NCBI RefSeq assembly: GCF_014207565.1
Contig: NZ_JACHGJ010000002.1
Coordinates: 744,001-808,000, forward strand
Reading direction: 5' to 3'
Source: Spirochaeta isovalerica
Lineage (GTDB): Bacteria; Spirochaetota; Spirochaetia; DSM-2461
DNA: 64,000 nucleotides
Shown here piece by piece: positions 17,114-26,918 of this stretch. The translations under genes were made by a program, and so were the position numbers. Below the pieces are notes generated by a model. It saw nothing but the letters and a program-made list of their open reading frames with translations. It made no database searches and was not told the DNA's origin. Numbering within the stretch: the first letter of the stretch is position 1; each line of letters starts with the position of its first letter.

Positions 17114-18393
17114 TGCTCTGGATATTTTTACTTGTTCTGTTTGTTTCAGTACTCATCGGGATTCCCGTTGTGTTTTCTCTGGGTGTGGCCAATGTCGTTC
17201 TGCTTTTTCTTATGGATTTGCCCCTCACTGTGCTTCCCAGCAAGATGATTTCGGGAATGAACAGCTTCCCGCTTCTCGCTATTCCCTTTTTTATATTTGT
17301 CGGCGAAGTCATGAATCAGGGCGGTATTGCCAAAAGGCTGGTGAAACTGGCTGATTCCATGATCGGGCATATTCCCGGAGGACTGGGTCATGTCAATATC
17401 ATGGCCAGTATGTTTTTCGGCGGAATCAGCGGATCGGCCATTGCCGATACAGCTGCCATCGGCGGGCTTATGGTGCCTCCCATGGTCGAGCAGAAATATC
17501 CCGCCCCTTATTCTGCTGCCGTAACGGCCAGTTCCGCTGTCATCGGAATCATTATCCCTCCCAGCATTCCCTTTATTTTCTTCGGAATTGTGACCAGCAC
17601 GTCCATTGCCCGTCTTTTCCTGGGCGGGATAATTCCCGGTATACTCGTAGGACTGGCGCTTATGGTCACGACCTATATCACCAGTACGAAACACCGGTAT
17701 GGCGTTGTCGGAGAAGGACAGAAGTTTTCCTTCCGTAAAGTCGGATCGTCTCTGAAAGAAGTCTGGCCGGCTCTGACACTCCCTTTCATCGTTGTCGGCG
17801 GCATACTGGGTGGTGTTTTCACTGCAACGGAAGCGGGTGCTGTTTCCGCCGTCGTAGCTTTGTTTCTCGGGCTTTTTTACTATAAGGAAATCAAGCTCAA
17901 AGATCTTCCCGGTATCCTTCTGGCTTCGGCCCGGACAACAGCTATTGTTCTCTTTCTGTGCGGTATGGCAATGGTCTCCGCCTGGCTTCTGACCCGTGCT
18001 CATGTTCCGACTGATCTGGCCAGGCTCCTGACAAGCCTTACCCAGTCGAAGATTGTGATCCTGCTTATGGCCAACCTTCTGCTCTTCCTCATCGGGTTCA
18101 TTATGGATCTCATTCCGGCCATTCTCATACTGGCCCCCATTCTGACTCCCGTAATGGTTCAGGTCGGCATCGACCCCGTTTACTTCGGCGTCATTATGTC
18201 TATCAACCTGGGAATCGGTCTTATCACACCGCCCGTCGGGACGGTTCTCTATGTCGCATCCGGCGTAGCTAATGTGAAACTGGAAAAACTGGTAACATCC
18301 CTGATTCCCTTTCTCATCACATTGCTCATCGTGCTCGTGGTGCTCATACTATTCCCCGGTCTCGTTATGTTTATTCCCGATTTGTTCTATTAA
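17113..18393 (+). CDS. dctM: TRAP transporter large permease DctM
   Basis: A 426-residue membrane protein of the DctM family with about twelve hydrophobic segments. It imports the organic acid with sodium ions. Family marks include FGGISGSAIADTAAIGGLMVPPM, GIIIPPSIPFIFFGIVTSTSIARLFLGG and ATEAGAVSAV. It shares one base with dctQ and is the last gene of the operon. Confidence 0.95.
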   Translation: MLWIFLLVLFVSVLIGIPVVFSLGVANVVLLFLMDLPLTVLPSKMISGMNSFPLLAIPFFIFVGEVMNQGGIAKRLVKLADSMIGHIPGGLGHVNIMASMFFGGISGSAIADTAAIGGLMVPPMVEQKYPAPYSAAVTASSAVIGIIIPPSIPFIFFGIVTSTSIARLFLGGIIPGILVGLALMVTTYITSTKHRYGVVGEGQKFSFRKVGSSLKEVWPALTLPFIVVGGILGGVFTATEAGAVSAVVALFLGLFYYKEIKLKDLPGILLASARTTAIVLFLCGMAMVSAWLLTRAHVPTDLARLLTSLTQSKIVILLMANLLLFLIGFIMDLIPAILILAPILTPVMVQVGIDPVYFGVIMSINLGIGLITPPVGTVLYVASGVANVKLEKLVTSLIPFLITLLIVLVVLILFPGLVMFIPDLFY

Positions 18394-18407
18394 GGGGCAG
18401 ATAAGAT

Positions 18408-18439
18408 ACCGGAAAATCTGATAAATTGGATTTTCCGGT
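18408..18439 (+). terminator. Probable terminator after dctM
   Basis: ACCGGAAAATC pairs with GATTTTCCGGT around a 10-base loop, 15 bases after the dctM stop. The T-run is only partial, so read-through into the downstream signalling operon is possible. Confidence 0.5.
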
Positions 18440-18579
18440 TCGACCAGCCTATTTTGATTCTGATGATTTTTCTGCCTGGCTGATCGGCTTTCCGGTGAAA
18501 AATCCGCTTGGCCTGCAGTCCTGCCCCGGCGACAATGGCACGGAAAATTTAAAAAGAAGTCTTATAGGGAGTATGGCTG

Positions 18580-19929
18580 TTGATTGTGAAAAAAGCGGCT
18601 TTGATAATAATTGTCCCGGTTCTCTTTTTCGGTGCCCTTTTTGTTTTCCGGACTTCCGTCCGAGGGGAAACCGGCGGCACATCATCGGATGAAGTCTCCC
18701 CGGAATTCAACTGGAGGAGCCAGAGCGGTACAAAACTGAATGTCATGCTCAATCTCCACCCCTGGGTGGAAATCATCGAACCGATTCTGCCGGAATTCGA
18801 GGCTCTGACCGGAATCGATGTGGAGATCAGCATTTATCCGGAAGACCAGCTGCGGGCCAAGAGAAAAATCGAGATGGTGTCCGGTGTCTCCGATGTCGAT
18901 GTCTTTATGATTATGCCCGGCCATTCCCTTACGCTATACGAAAGATCGGGATGGATTTCTTCTCTCGATGATTTGATCGATGATCCGACTCTCACTAATC
19001 CGGACTTCAGGAAAGATGACTTCTTTCCCGCTGCTCTCGAAGCGGGACGGCGCCATGAGAGCCAGTACGCCATCCCCGTTTTAATGGAGACGTCGCTTCT
19101 GGCCTACAACAGAGAAATCCTGGAAAAATACGGCATACATGAACCTCCCTCAACTCTGGACGAGCTTGAAAATACGGCCCGGAAAATATACAGCGAATCC
19201 AACGGTGAAATCTACGGTATAACCATGCGCGGCAAAAGAGCTTCGGCCACTTCCCAGTGGATCGACTTCCTCCGGGGGTTCGGCGGCGACTGGCTGGAAG
19301 GGGATCGCTCGGGTATGGGGTCCCGGGAGGCCATTCTGGCGACCGCCTATTATGGCAGGCTTTTGCGGCTCTATGGTCCAAAAAGCGCTCCGAGCAACGG
19401 ATGGTATGAAAGCATCTCCATTTTTATGGAGGGACGGGCCGCCATGATATATGACGCCAGCGTTTTCAAAATCCACTACGAAGACAGTTCGTCTTCCGAA
19501 ATTGCCGGTAAGGTGGGTTACTCTCTTATCCCGGAAGGACCGGCGGGAACAACACCCCATATTTCCACCTGGGGGCTGTCCGTTTACAGCGGTTCTCAGA
19601 ACAGGGAAGCCGCCTGGATCCTGATCCAGTGGCTGACAAACGAAGCCAACTCTCTCCAGGCTTTGCTGGGCGGAATTCCGGCAGCGAGAAGTTCCGTCTG
19701 GGAGAATGATGAGTTCACCAGTCACGACAGCACGCCCCAATGGACCCGGGCGTCGAAAGAGAGTTACGCGCTGGCCTCGCCCTACTGGAATCCTCCCGTA
19801 GCCGATGTCGACCGTTACCGGGAAGCCGTGGGAAGCGCTATCGTAGAATCCATACTGGGCAATTACGTGGCTTCTGCCTGCCATGCCGCGGAAGCCGAAA
19901 CCAATTCTCTGCTGGAAAATGAACCATGA
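18580..19929 (+). CDS. Sugar-type solute-binding protein of a three-component signalling operon
   Basis: A 449-residue family 1 binding protein (UgpB/MalE-like) with an N-terminal hydrophobic segment (about residues 4-22) that lacks a clear cleavage site and lipobox, so it may stay anchored. The two-lobe pattern is clear, with the hinge near YAIPVLMETSLLAYNREILEKYG. No permease or ATPase gene is nearby. Instead it overlaps by four bases (ATGA) a sensor kinase gene that is followed by a LytTR regulator. It therefore probably reports ligand to the kinase, as AraP and XylFII do in Firmicutes. The start is TTG at 18580 with GGGAG seven bases upstream; GTG at 18586 is an alternative. Confidence 0.82.
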   Translation: MIVKKAALIIIVPVLFFGALFVFRTSVRGETGGTSSDEVSPEFNWRSQSGTKLNVMLNLHPWVEIIEPILPEFEALTGIDVEISIYPEDQLRAKRKIEMVSGVSDVDVFMIMPGHSLTLYERSGWISSLDDLIDDPTLTNPDFRKDDFFPAALEAGRRHESQYAIPVLMETSLLAYNREILEKYGIHEPPSTLDELENTARKIYSESNGEIYGITMRGKRASATSQWIDFLRGFGGDWLEGDRSGMGSREAILATAYYGRLLRLYGPKSAPSNGWYESISIFMEGRAAMIYDASVFKIHYEDSSSSEIAGKVGYSLIPEGPAGTTPHISTWGLSVYSGSQNREAAWILIQWLTNEANSLQALLGGIPAARSSVWENDEFTSHDSTPQWTRASKESYALASPYWNPPVADVDRYREAVGSAIVESILGNYVASACHAAEAETNSLLENEP

Positions 19930-21977
19930 CGATCAGAAAGAAGATATTCCTGTCCTATGTGGTCCTAGTCAGTTTCTTAATGTTCTATTCTCTGCTTCTG
20001 TTTACACTGGGAGTCTTTCAAAGGCGAATGGAAGACGATGTCCTCGCCCTATCCCGGTCCAAGCAGATCTGGAACGATATTCTCATCTCCATGAATGAAT
20101 TGCAGTACAACTGGTCGGACGGCGAAACCTATTTTCAGTTCAAAGAGCAGTATCAGAGTCTGGACCATTATTTCCGGGAACTGGATAACAGGCCCCGGAA
20201 GAACATAATCGATCTCAATAAAACTCTGAACAGAAGAATGAAAGATCTGTACAATACGTGGATAGTCGCCCGGGAGGGAGTTCTCGAGGTCCTTTCTGCC
20301 ATCGAAAGCCCCGATTTTGAAAGGGTGGTTCTTCAGCTTGAGAGGAAACCCGGACTTCAGAGAATCAATCACCTCTGGACGGAGTTGTATTACAGCTCCG
20401 ATGCCGCCGACAACAAAGACGCTTACATTCTGAGGAACGTCATCGACAGCATAGAGTTCTTTCCCATATACAGCGAGACGGTCAATAAGCTTTTCGATGT
20501 GATTATCGGAGAGGTCGATGTTCTGACTTCAACTCTCCGCAATGTGGAAATCCTTGTTTCCTTAAGTCTGTTCATTCTCTTCATAGGAATCGCACTTTAC
20601 TATTCCTTCCGCTTTTCCAATTCCATATCCCAGCCCATTATGGATCTCAGTTATAAACTCTCTTCCTTCGTCGGCAAAACCCTCAAGCTGAAGCATTCTC
20701 CCGATCTGGATGAGCTGAATCTGCTCGGGGAGTCGGTGGGTAACCTTATCTCCCATTATACCGATCTTTCGGTGCAGGCTGGGCGCCTGGCCATGGGAGA
20801 ACTCGATTCTCCCATTCTGGATCTTCAGGAGCACGGTGTGGTGGGAAGGGCGCTGAAAGACATCAATCTCTATCTGATGGAGCTGGCGGAAACCAGCCAG
20901 TGGATCAAAAAGGGAAACTACGGAGCCAGAATCAGGATCAAATCCGAAAAGGATATTCTCGCTTCCAACTTCAATGTCATGTCCAAAGTTATTGACGAGA
21001 AGATCACAACGCTGAAAAATATCTTCGAAGCCGTAGAGGAGAGCATTATCGTTATTAACAGGAAAGGGGAGGTTCTGGAGGGAAACAGCAAATTCCTCCA
21101 GCTGGTAGGTCTGAAGGGCGAAACCGATCTGAGCAATGAAAAGATGAATCTGAGCCTTTTCTTTTATACCGATGATCTACCCGATGAACTGTTCGACAGC
21201 AGCAGCGAGAATATCCTCTACATCGATCTGAAGGATATTAACGGCGAGCCCATTCCCGTCAAGCTCCTTTCCCGTAAGATGCCGGAAGACCAGAGTGTCG
21301 GCGAACAGTTTATGCTGTTCATTACCAATGAGACCCTGAAGATGAGAATGGAGCGGGAGAGAGAAACTCTGAGAGCCCAGGCTGTCGAATCGGAACTGAT
21401 GGCATTGCGCGCTCAAATCAACCCCCATTTTCTCTTCAACACCTTAAACGGTATTGCCCATCTGATCGAAAGCAACAGCGACAAAGCTGTTATCATGATT
21501 GAAAAACTGGCCGATCTGTTCCGTTACTCCCTTGTTTCGACCCGCCGGATCACCGTGCTTCTTTCGGAAGAGCTGAATATAATCAAGCAGTTTATGGATA
21601 TTGAGAAAATGCGCTACGGAGATAATCTCGAGGTCGAGTACCACATCGATAAAGAACTTCTTTACAACACTATCCCCCCTATGCTTCTTCAGCCCATAGT
21701 GGAAAATGCCGTGAAGTACGGATCCGATGAAGGGGGAAAAATCCATATCGATTTTGAGATTGTCAAAGAGGGGAATTTTCTTATTATTACTATTTCCGAC
21801 CGCGGAACCCAGGCTGTCAATCCCCATATCCTTCTGGAACAGCAGGGAACGGGGATCCGAAACGTCAATCAGAGAATGATGACTCTTTACAACCAGCCGG
21901 TTCAGTTCGTTCAGAACAATCCCGGAGGATTGAAAGTCATATTAAAGATTCCGGAGACAGCCAGTGAGTTTAATTAA
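19926..21977 (+). CDS. Sensor histidine kinase (His_kinase/LytS-YesM type) with PAS domain
   Basis: A 683-residue membrane kinase. Domains in order: membrane segment (about 10-30), extracytoplasmic helical sensor (about 31-205), second membrane segment (about 206-228), HAMP-like linker, PAS-like domain (about 355-465), and the His_kinase domain with RAQINPHFLFNTLNGIAHL, phosphorylated His near residue 501. The ATPase domain follows with LLQPIVENAVKYG and GTGIRNVNQRM. The sensor may contact the binding protein encoded just upstream. It overlaps that gene by four bases and the next by 14, so the three proteins are made together. Confidence 0.93.
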   Translation: MTIRKKIFLSYVVLVSFLMFYSLLLFTLGVFQRRMEDDVLALSRSKQIWNDILISMNELQYNWSDGETYFQFKEQYQSLDHYFRELDNRPRKNIIDLNKTLNRRMKDLYNTWIVAREGVLEVLSAIESPDFERVVLQLERKPGLQRINHLWTELYYSSDAADNKDAYILRNVIDSIEFFPIYSETVNKLFDVIIGEVDVLTSTLRNVEILVSLSLFILFIGIALYYSFRFSNSISQPIMDLSYKLSSFVGKTLKLKHSPDLDELNLLGESVGNLISHYTDLSVQAGRLAMGELDSPILDLQEHGVVGRALKDINLYLMELAETSQWIKKGNYGARIRIKSEKDILASNFNVMSKVIDEKITTLKNIFEAVEESIIVINRKGEVLEGNSKFLQLVGLKGETDLSNEKMNLSLFFYTDDLPDELFDSSSENILYIDLKDINGEPIPVKLLSRKMPEDQSVGEQFMLFITNETLKMRMERERETLRAQAVESELMALRAQINPHFLFNTLNGIAHLIESNSDKAVIMIEKLADLFRYSLVSTRRITVLLSEELNIIKQFMDIEKMRYGDNLEVEYHIDKELLYNTIPPMLLQPIVENAVKYGSDEGGKIHIDFEIVKEGNFLIITISDRGTQAVNPHILLEQQGTGIRNVNQRMMTLYNQPVQFVQNNPGGLKVILKIPETASEFN

Positions 21978-22722
21978 AGCCATTATTGTTGATGATGAAA
22001 AACCGGCAAGAGACCGGGTTCGTTTCTTTCTCAAGGATATTGATAAGATCACCATAGCCGGAGAAGCGGAAAACGGCGAAGAAGCTCTGAAACTTTTTGA
22101 GGAGGTCAAGCCCGATCTCCTGATTCTCGATATTCAGATGCCCCAGCTCGACGGATTCGGCATGCTGGGCAAATGCTCCTATCATCCTGCGGTGATTTTC
22201 ATCAGCGCTTACGACGAATACGCCATTAACGCTTTTGAAGTGAACGCGGTCGATTATCTTCTGAAACCCTATACGAAAAAGCGCTTTTTCGATGCGATCA
22301 ACCGCGTTCTGGCCTCTATCAAAGATAATGATTACTGGGAGAGCAAAGTGTCCCGGTTGCTCGACTCCCGGCAGGACGGGAGTGATCTGCTCGAAAATAT
22401 CAGCGTGCGGAAAGGCAACACCTACCGGGTCTTTGACGTGAAAGAAATCGATTACTTTAAAATGGATGGCGGACTGCTCTTTCTCCACAGCAGGGGAGAG
22501 CGGTATCTTGTTGATTCCTCCCTCAATCAGCTCGAGAAGAGACTCCCCCCCGCTCTGTATTACCGAATCCACAGAAATGCCATTGCCAATCTGAAAAACA
22601 TCCGGGAAATCCTCCCCTGGGGGCAGGGGCGCCTCGCTCTGGACTTCGGAATTTCCGGAAGAATTCAGGTCAGCAAGGAGAAAGTCAGCGCTTTCAGGAA
22701 AAAGGTCGGGCTGAAGATCTGA
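21964..22722 (+). CDS. LytTR-family response regulator
   Basis: A 252-residue regulator. The receiver domain (1-120) has the acidic pocket DDE at 10-12, phosphorylation site Asp56 in LLILDIQMP, and KPY near 105. The C-terminal LytTR DNA-binding domain (about 148-250) includes ENISVRKGNTYRVFDVKEIDYF and YRIHRNAIANLKNI. It is the cognate partner of the overlapping kinase gene. LytTR proteins bind direct repeats, and the 20-base-phased array before dctP is a plausible target. The start is GTG at 21964 with GGAG seven bases upstream. Confidence 0.93.
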   Translation: MSLIKAIIVDDEKPARDRVRFFLKDIDKITIAGEAENGEEALKLFEEVKPDLLILDIQMPQLDGFGMLGKCSYHPAVIFISAYDEYAINAFEVNAVDYLLKPYTKKRFFDAINRVLASIKDNDYWESKVSRLLDSRQDGSDLLENISVRKGNTYRVFDVKEIDYFKMDGGLLFLHSRGERYLVDSSLNQLEKRLPPALYYRIHRNAIANLKNIREILPWGQGRLALDFGISGRIQVSKEKVSAFRKKVGLKI

Positions 22723-22775
22723 TCCTGATTAATACTCTGCCAATCTGTATGAGCTCTGAGGGAGTACGGTTTCAT

Positions 22776-23513
22776 TCATATATTCGATGAATCTGGCCGG
22801 TCGTCTATAGCCTGGCCCATGATCAGAAATCTATCTGTCACGCCGGCCATATCTTCGGGTTCGGAAATAACAAATGTCAGCCTTTCTTCTGACCGGGGAT
22901 GGTCAAAAGTCAGTTTTCCGCAATGCAATAACAGCCTTTCATTGCCCCAGTAATTCTCCAGAATCCTGTTGTGCCGCAAATCGCCGTGGCTCGTATCTCC
23001 GATGACCGGATGTCCTGCTCCGGCCAAATGCCGGCGGATCTGATGAAATCGGCCCGTTTCCGGTTTGACCCTGATCAGGGAGTAACGCGAAGTGGCGTAC
23101 CTGTTATTGGCCACCGGTATTTCCATGGTGCCCATCAGGGTAAAGCGGGTCAGTGCGGTCTGCAGCTCCCCCTCACCATCCTTGCTCAGCGGACGGTCTA
23201 TGGTTCCTTCTATTGCGGCGTAGCCTCTGACGACAGCAGTGTATTCCTTTTCAATTTCATTTCTGATAAAAGATTCCCCGAGAAGCCTGGCTGTCAGACT
23301 GTCGAAAGCGCATATGAGAAGTCCCGATGTCGCCCGGTCGAGCCGGTGGACAGGAGAAGGGGGAGAAGGAAATCGGCTCCGGAGTCTGTCTACAACGGAA
23401 TCCCTGTCCGAGGCCATCTTCGTCTGATGGGTCAGCAGGCCGGCGGGTTTGTTTACAATGGCAATGTGTTCATCTCTGTAGAGAATATCCAGATCGTTTC
23501 CGGTCATGGCCAT
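22776..23513 (-). CDS. RluA-family pseudouridine synthase
   Basis: A cytosolic RNA-modifying enzyme of about 246 residues. DEHIAIVNKPAGLLTH near the start and HRLDRATSGLLICAFDS, containing the catalytic Asp, are typical, as is GRFHQIRRHLAGAGHPVIGD. No S4 domain is present, as in the TruC/RluA subgroup that modifies tRNA or rRNA. The start is uncertain: ATG at 23513 or 23507, or TTG at 23531; none has a strong ribosome site. It is divergent from the DUF2339 gene. Confidence 0.9.
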   Translation of the reverse strand: MAMTGNDLDILYRDEHIAIVNKPAGLLTHQTKMASDRDSVVDRLRSRFPSPPSPVHRLDRATSGLLICAFDSLTARLLGESFIRNEIEKEYTAVVRGYAAIEGTIDRPLSKDGEGELQTALTRFTLMGTMEIPVANNRYATSRYSLIRVKPETGRFHQIRRHLAGAGHPVIGDTSHGDLRHNRILENYWGNERLLLHCGKLTFDHPRSEERLTFVISEPEDMAGVTDRFLIMGQAIDDRPDSSNI

Positions 23514-23541
23514 GATCTTAGCGCAGAACAAATAACTATGC

Positions 23542-23547
23542 TACTAT
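23542..23547 (+). promoter_or_regulatory. -10 element placing transcription start at the ATG of the DUF2339 gene
   Basis: TACTAT at 23542-23547 is followed by six bases and the ATG at 23554. No good -35 is seen 17 bases upstream. The GGGG just before the ATG could alternatively act as a weak ribosome site. Confidence 0.4.
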
Positions 23548-23553
23548 GGGGAT

Positions 23554-26418
23554 ATGGAATTAATCAGTCTCATAGCCGTCGCAATTCTCATTTTTGTTGT
23601 TATCGGACAGAACCGGAAAATTTCGGATCTCAGAAGTGATCAGGATCATCTGAGACACCGGTTAAAAGATCTTATCGATTTTGTAGAAGGTCATTACCGG
23701 GAAAATGATTCCGGAACATCTACGGCGGAAGAAGAACCCGTCAGCATCGATGATCAGGTTGAAATTCCGGCGGAACCGGAAATCGCCGCTGCCGATGAAG
23801 AAGCGGCGCCCGGTCGCCCGGAGGATGTCATTGTCCCCGAACCGTCGGGAATAAGAGTCCTGGCCGATCTTCTTCTTAAAAACTGGATCGGAATTCTCGG
23901 AACGGTCATTCTGGTTCTGGGATTCGGGTTTCTGGGAACCTATGTGGCCATTAATTTATCGGAGTTCGGACGATTTCTCCTTTTCCTCTGCTCGGTGGCG
24001 CTGATCGCCGGGGGCTCCTATCTGCTGGAACATAGATTCAAACTTCTGAACCTGGCGCTCTGGCTTCGCTCCGCTTCGGGAGCTATTCTGCTTTTCGCCT
24101 GTATCGGCTCGTCGGGAATCCCCGGCTTCAAATGGATCGATAATCCAATCGCGGGGCTGATTCTTCTTATGCTGGGCGTCGCGGCCAATATCGCCTTCGG
24201 ACATGCCTCCGGCCGTCAGGTAATAGCCTCTGTCCATGTTTTTCTGAGTCTTCTGGCCATCTCCATCGCCCCCGCCGCTCTTCTGCCTTTTCTCGTGGCT
24301 CTGGCCGTCGTGCTGTATGGCCTATATCTGACTTACCGGAAAAAATGGGACATTCATTTCCTTATCATAATCAGCCTCTTTTTTCTCTATCATATGATCT
24401 GGCATTTCCAGCTTGGCAGACCGGGCCGTGCCGCGCTTTCCCCCGGCGACGAAGCGGCGGCTCTCTTCTCGGTTACGCTGGTCTTTCTTTTCAGTCTGCT
24501 GGCTCACTACCGGCACGTTTACAGCCAGAAAAAGTTCGAGCTGATTCCTTTTCTGACCCATTTTCTCAATTGGGTCTTTTTCGGCAACGGCCTATTCCTT
24601 TACCGGAATCTGATCCCTTTGAAATTTCTTCTTCTCGGAGCCGGAGCCTTCATGGCCTACCTGATTGCCCGGAGAGCGAAAAAACTCGAAATACGGTGGC
24701 TTTTCGTAACCGATGCTCTGGCGGCGAATCTGCTTATGATCCTGTCCCTGACGGCATTGTATCCCTACGGTGTCACCTGGTTTTACATCAGCCTTATCGT
24801 GCTACTGGAAACGGTCCTGTTTCTGGTTATCACCGTCATGGAAAAAGAGATCCTGCTGACCCGGATCGCTTATTTTCTCGTTCCTGCAGCTGGAACAGCT
24901 GCCGGGATATCCGCTTTTGTTCTCTCCTTCGAGAGCGGCGGACACTTGGTTGCCGCCGGAACCTTAAGCGCCGTTCTTCTGTTCACAACAGCTCTTTACG
25001 CTTTGTACTCCCGAAGAAATGCTCATTTTTCAGAAGTCGATGTAAAAATGTCCGGCTCAATCGCTGTTTTCATGCCTCTGCAGGCAGCAGCTGTCTATGC
25101 TCTGGCGGGAGATTGGACCTACTCCTTTCTGACAGTTGTTCTTCTCATTCCTCTTCTGGCAGTCAAGGACAGAAACCGTAATCCCTCACTGGCTATTGCC
25201 GTGAAGATAATCGCACCCGCTCTGGTTCTTTTTACATTGGTCTCTTCTTATGACTATCCCGGCGGAATCGCGGCGCAAATACTCTACTTTATTCCCATGA
25301 CAGCCGTTCTCATATCTATGGCTTTTTTCTCCCGGATCATCATCCCCTGGAATCCCGGCGGAATCAGAACTGCCGCAGTACAGGCTGAAAAGGCATCTCT
25401 TCAGCGGAGCAGCTCCTTTGGATTATTTCTGCTCAATATCTTTCTTATCGCCCAATGCCTCTTCTTCTTTCAGGAAAGGTCGGATTATTTCATCGGCATG
25501 CTTCTCTTTGTTCTCTCTATTATCAATCTTGAATCGGGAAAGGCTTTCCCGGCTATCGGAATCCCGCAGAAACGGATCGCCTTTATTGAGCTGATTCTCT
25601 TTCTGATTGTCCATTTTACGGTAAATCGCGAGCTGAAAATGTACCTGCTGCTCGATATCCAGACTGTCGTTCTGATCCTTTACTGGGTTATACGCAGCGC
25701 CGGAGATCTCACCAGGGAGAATGTGTTCTTCCGCTTTATCTTCCGTCATATTCTGGAGCTGCTCTATCTCGTCGCCATAGCCCTGACTGCAATGGAAGTC
25801 GAAGCCCAGTGGCATCCGGTCATCTGGATCGCCCTGGCCGTCCTGTCTCTCTTTTTCTCCTGGACCCGGAGACCTGATCTCAGCCGGATAAGACTCTATT
25901 CCGTTTTCCTTTCCTGGGCGGCTTCTTTCCAGCTATGTTTCATTCTCGGATTCGACCGGGGTGGCTGGCTTTCCGGAGCCATAGTCATAGCCCTGAATAC
26001 TCTCTATCTGGTTCTCTTCGGGCATAAAGCCCGTCTCGATGAGTTTGCCGAAGAGGGGAATTTCATAATTCTCTCCCGTCTTGCCCATAACATCCACAAG
26101 AACAGGAACCTCTGGTTATTCTATCCTTTTTTTGCGGCAGTGGCCCTCTATATATTCTTCCGGTTCAACAGGAATATCATTACGCTGATGTTTGTTCTGG
26201 AAAGTCTACTTATTTTCCTCTTGAGTCTTAAACTACGGGAAAATACCTTCCGCTTTATTTCAATGGCGGGTATCGCCGGATCGCTGATCAGGCTCGTGTT
26301 CTTCGATCTGACTAATTCGGCAACGGTTCTGAGGGCGCTCGTTTTTATCGGCATGGGCGTGGTTATGGTGATCATGAATGCGCTGTACAGTCATGTGCGG
26401 GCAAAAGGAGAGAGATGA
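23554..26418 (+). CDS. DUF2339 multi-pass membrane protein
   Basis: A 954-residue protein. After one hydrophobic segment (about 3-18) comes a short coiled coil, then an acidic linker rich in Glu and Pro (about 45-105), then more than twenty hydrophobic segments to the end. This matches DUF2339, a family of large bacterial membrane proteins without an assigned function. LLLKNWIGILGTVILVLGFGFLGTYVA near residue 107 is a typical first core segment. It stands alone between a divergent pseudouridine synthase and the small AT-rich genes. Confidence 0.85.
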   Translation: MELISLIAVAILIFVVIGQNRKISDLRSDQDHLRHRLKDLIDFVEGHYRENDSGTSTAEEEPVSIDDQVEIPAEPEIAAADEEAAPGRPEDVIVPEPSGIRVLADLLLKNWIGILGTVILVLGFGFLGTYVAINLSEFGRFLLFLCSVALIAGGSYLLEHRFKLLNLALWLRSASGAILLFACIGSSGIPGFKWIDNPIAGLILLMLGVAANIAFGHASGRQVIASVHVFLSLLAISIAPAALLPFLVALAVVLYGLYLTYRKKWDIHFLIIISLFFLYHMIWHFQLGRPGRAALSPGDEAAALFSVTLVFLFSLLAHYRHVYSQKKFELIPFLTHFLNWVFFGNGLFLYRNLIPLKFLLLGAGAFMAYLIARRAKKLEIRWLFVTDALAANLLMILSLTALYPYGVTWFYISLIVLLETVLFLVITVMEKEILLTRIAYFLVPAAGTAAGISAFVLSFESGGHLVAAGTLSAVLLFTTALYALYSRRNAHFSEVDVKMSGSIAVFMPLQAAAVYALAGDWTYSFLTVVLLIPLLAVKDRNRNPSLAIAVKIIAPALVLFTLVSSYDYPGGIAAQILYFIPMTAVLISMAFFSRIIIPWNPGGIRTAAVQAEKASLQRSSSFGLFLLNIFLIAQCLFFFQERSDYFIGMLLFVLSIINLESGKAFPAIGIPQKRIAFIELILFLIVHFTVNRELKMYLLLDIQTVVLILYWVIRSAGDLTRENVFFRFIFRHILELLYLVAIALTAMEVEAQWHPVIWIALAVLSLFFSWTRRPDLSRIRLYSVFLSWAASFQLCFILGFDRGGWLSGAIVIALNTLYLVLFGHKARLDEFAEEGNFIILSRLAHNIHKNRNLWLFYPFFAAVALYIFFRFNRNIITLMFVLESLLIFLLSLKLRENTFRFISMAGIAGSLIRLVFFDLTNSATVLRALVFIGMGVVMVIMNALYSHVRAKGER

Positions 26419-26561
26419 ACAACCGGATTCCTTTATAGCTGGCGGCTTAGTTGTTACATTTGTTTAATATTGAATTATGAGAAAAGTTACTATACTATTA
26501 GAATGTATATTGATGGTAAAAAAAGCTACTCAATAAATGATTTGATGATTCTGGAGTACAA

Positions 26562-26762
26562 ATGAGAGTGGGAAAAGGTATTGTTTATTTTGTAATAGCT
26601 TACATAATTAGAACAGTAATATTCTATTACATAGATTTTGATTACAACATTTTTACCGAGGATTTCAATTTCCTAAAATTAGCAATTGATTTTGGGATGT
26701 TTGCCTTCATTTATACATCAGTTTTGTTAATAGGAAATAAGATAACAAGAAATAAGGACTAA
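26562..26762 (+). CDS. Small AT-rich membrane protein, unknown
   Basis: A 66-residue protein with two predicted membrane segments (about 5-24 and 40-60) and a basic C-terminus (NKITRNKD). I do not recognise a family. A GGAG five bases before the ATG supports it as a real gene. Its base composition is much lower in GC than the flanking genes and matches that of the DinB gene beside it, suggesting recent arrival. Confidence 0.5.
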   Translation: MRVGKGIVYFVIAYIIRTVIFYYIDFDYNIFTEDFNFLKLAIDFGMFAFIYTSVLLIGNKITRNKD

Positions 26763-26874
26763 AAATATAATCCAAAATCGTCGAACTCATCACTTAATGA
26801 GAAATATACGCTCCATTTCATTCCGTGTTTCGCCAAATATACCACTTCGTGCTAGACTTGACATATTGTCGGAA

Positions 26875-26885
26875 TGTTATACGTA
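26875..26885. repeat. Inverted repeat arm, left of DinB gene (attC-like core)
   Basis: TGTTATACGTA, perfectly complementary to the arm at 27420-27430. GTTATAC resembles the conserved right-hand core (GTTRRRY) of integron attC sites. CATTCCG at 26818 and CGGAATG at 26869 form a further inverted pair within a 65-base stretch, as expected for a worn attC. Confidence 0.45.
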
Positions 26886-26918
26886 AAACCCCGGATATTC
26901 CTATTAAAAGGAAACATT

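Noticed and set aside
17146-18003. Open frame of 285 codons on the minus strand
   Set aside because: Antisense to dctM; the product is a low-complexity, charged sequence typical of the reverse frame of membrane proteins.
24345-25181. Open frame of 278 codons in another plus frame
   Set aside because: It lies inside the DUF2339 gene and is Ser/Arg-rich as expected of a shifted frame.
26419-26561. GCTTAGTTGTTAC at about 26449 as another attC core
   Set aside because: Only a loose match to the core consensus and no complementary partner was seen nearby.
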